Shown here: one piece after another, positions 6,506 through 7,457 of the stretch
Position numbering within the stretch: the stretch's first letter is position 1
How the letters are laid out: each line of letters starts with the position of its first letter
NCBI GenBank assembly: GCA_001437855.1
Contig: LIBD01000042.1
Location: 1 to 7,457, forward strand
DNA from: Actinobacteria bacterium BACL4 MAG-120820-bin23
Lineage (GTDB): Bacteria > Actinomycetota > Actinomycetes > Nanopelagicales > Nanopelagicaceae
Direction of reading: 5' to 3'
Length of the DNA stretch: 7,457 nt
Program-made: the position numbers and the translations under genes
The notes under the pieces: model-generated
Database searches by the model: none
What the model saw: only the letters and a program-made list of their open reading frames with translations
Told to the model about the DNA's origin: nothing

Positions 6506-6936
6506 GCGCCAGTTGATCCAAATCCACCAGTTGATCGCTCAGATCCAGGTAGATCTGCCACCTCAATAAACTCTGCTCGCTCAACCTGTTGAATTACAAG
6601 CTGGGCAATTCGATCACCTTTTTTAAATGAAATAGATTCAGTTAGATCATGATTAATCAAAATTACCTGGAGCTCACCTCGATAACCAGCATCAACAGTT
6701 CCTGGTGTATTAACAATTGAAATTCCAAATTTGATTGCTAATCCCGATCTTGGGTGAACTAACGCCACATAACCATTAGGTAAGGCAATACTGATACCGG
6801 TGGGCACTAAAACTCGCTGCCCTGGTTTAATTGTTATATCAATGCGAGTACACAAATCCGCACCAGCATCGCCACCCTTTGCATATGCTGGCAGTGGAAT
6901 ATCTGGATCTAGCCGCTTAATTAAGACTTTTGTCAT
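6502..6936 (-). CDS. dut: Deoxyuridine 5'-triphosphate nucleotidohydrolase (dUTPase)
   Basis: Hydrolyses dUTP to dUMP and pyrophosphate, keeping uracil out of DNA and supplying dUMP for thymidylate synthesis; a cytoplasmic homotrimer in this family. The 144-residue length is typical. All five trimeric dUTPase motifs are present in order: motif I GGDAGADL (21-28), motif II PRSGLA (62-67), motif III NTPGTVDAGYRGE (76-88) with catalytic Asp82 and uracil-pocket Tyr85, motif IV GDRIAQLVI (107-115), and the glycine-rich C-terminal motif V STGGFGSTG (135-143) that closes over the phosphates. The DAGADL motif and a pyrophosphatase rather than deaminase signature argue against Dcd. The ATG overlaps the upstream thioesterase stop, and its own stop overlaps the DUF3159 start, so translation is coupled across the three genes. 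Confidence 0.97.
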   Translation of the reverse strand: MTKVLIKRLDPDIPLPAYAKGGDAGADLCTRIDITIKPGQRVLVPTGISIALPNGYVALVHPRSGLAIKFGISIVNTPGTVDAGYRGELQVILINHDLTESISFKKGDRIAQLVIQQVERAEFIEVADLPGSERSTGGFGSTGA

Positions 6937-7457
6937 GGATTTATATCAAAATCTGGATCGACAAATGCCATCAGCTCTGGATGCTTAACTAGATGATCCT
7001 TATATTGATCAGTTAAATTCTTAATAAAGTGCTCCATCGGTACTGAAATAAATAATGCCGCGGCCTTCACAGCAATCTCACCTGTTGGTGAATCTAATCT
7101 ACCCTCTGCTTGAGTATAAATTTTTCGACCCGCCTGTCCGGTAATCCTGGCATCAATATAAAGGGTTCGACCTATTGGTACTGGAAGTAAAAAGTCAGTC
7201 TCTAATCTGCCAGTTACTGCCGGGGTTCTAATTAACCACATTAATTTTCCAAGTGCTTCATCAAAAGCTAATGAGAGCAATCCACCATGGGCCAGACCTG
7301 GCGCGCCTTGGTGATTTTCAGTTACGGTAAATTTTCCAGTTAAATCTAAATTACTTCCGGCGATTGCAACCAGGTGTAACCCACTTTGATGAAGTTCACC
7401 ACAACCAAAGCAGTGACCAAAGTGCGATGGAATTTGTGAGCCAATCGCTGGTGCTTT
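6933..7457 (-). CDS. PaaI-type hotdog-fold thioesterase (start beyond right edge)
   Basis: Probable acyl-CoA thioesterase of the PaaI/4HBT hotdog superfamily, acting in the cytoplasm on an unknown acyl thioester. I translated 174 codons up to the window edge with no stop and no convincing start; the internal TTG at 7280 is not the start, because clear family sequence continues upstream of it. Near the visible N-terminus is HCFGCGELHQSGLHL, the Cys-rich cap common in actinobacterial members. The active-site stretch is QGAPGLAHGGLLSLAFDEALG, where the HGG motif and the acidic residues of FDEA occupy the expected positions on the central helix. The strands LETDFLLPVPIGRTLYIDA and KAAALFISV complete the fold, followed by a charged tail of about 35 residues. 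Its stop overlaps the dut start (ATGA), so it is the upstream gene of a compact operon. Substrate and physiological role cannot be told. Confidence 0.85.
   Translation of the reverse strand, partial: KAPAIGSQIPSHFGHCFGCGELHQSGLHLVAIAGSNLDLTGKFTVTENHQGAPGLAHGGLLSLAFDEALGKLMWLIRTPAVTGRLETDFLLPVPIGRTLYIDARITGQAGRKIYTQAEGRLDSPTGEIAVKAAALFISVPMEHFIKNLTDQYKDHLVKHPELMAFVDPDFDINP

Noticed and set aside
6800..6988. 62-codon plus-strand frame across the dut start
   Set aside because: Antisense to the conserved N-terminus of dUTPase and the end of the thioesterase, with no recognisable product.
6933..7280. Thioesterase gene as a complete 115-residue protein starting with TTG at 7280
   Set aside because: The frame stays open to 7457 and upstream codons encode essential family sequence, including the HGG active-site motif and a Cys-rich cap, so the start must lie outside the window.
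1..7457. Search for a novel defence, mobile, CRISPR or biosynthetic system
   Set aside because: Every reading frame is accounted for by known housekeeping families, coding density is nearly complete, and there are no direct-repeat arrays, integrase or transposase genes, tRNA-like folds, or sharp composition shifts.

Overview
The window is a stretch of ordinary chromosome from a low-GC actinobacterium. By eye the base composition is clearly AT-leaning, yet the proteins and gene order are actinobacterial: a DXS with the actinobacterial N-terminal signature, a single-chain aconitase A, tandem CeoB/CeoC-type TrkA proteins, a DUF3159 membrane protein and dUTPase. This combination, with very short intergenic gaps and gene starts lacking Shine-Dalgarno sequences, best fits a streamlined freshwater actinobacterium (acI / Nanopelagicales, Planktophila-like). 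That placement is inference from gene content and composition, not a database result.

Layout. On the minus strand, reading leftwards from about 4537, lie a TRAM-domain 23S rRNA/tRNA uracil-5 methyltransferase (RumA/RlmD type), aconitate hydratase acnA (TTG start), and the first 198 codons of dxs, which runs off the left edge. Gaps between them are 39 and 35 bases, so they probably form one transcription unit, perhaps with extra internal promoters. On the plus strand, divergent from the methyltransferase across only 32 bases, are two paralogous TrkA-type regulatory subunits of K+ uptake, translationally coupled by an ATGA overlap. Converging on them from the right is a second minus-strand operon: a PaaI-type thioesterase (its start lies beyond the right edge), dut, and DUF3159, each joined by a 4-base ATGA overlap. 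Its last stop codon overlaps the stop of ceoC. No non-coding stretch exceeds 40 bases.

Function. The genes are housekeeping: the TCA cycle (acnA), the first step of the MEP isoprenoid pathway (dxs), RNA modification, K+ uptake control, and pyrimidine nucleotide hygiene (dut). The methyltransferase / trkA-trkA / DUF3159 / dut neighbourhood is recalled from other actinobacteria (Rv2689c, Rv2691-Rv2693c and Rv2697c in Mycobacterium tuberculosis, with dxs1 nearby), but several genes that sit between these in that genome are absent here. I see no mobile element, CRISPR array, RNA gene, defence system or novel gene cluster. The most interesting signals are small regulatory ones: a compact divergent promoter that appears to drive two leaderless mRNAs, and a tiny upstream ORF overlapping the TTG start of acnA.
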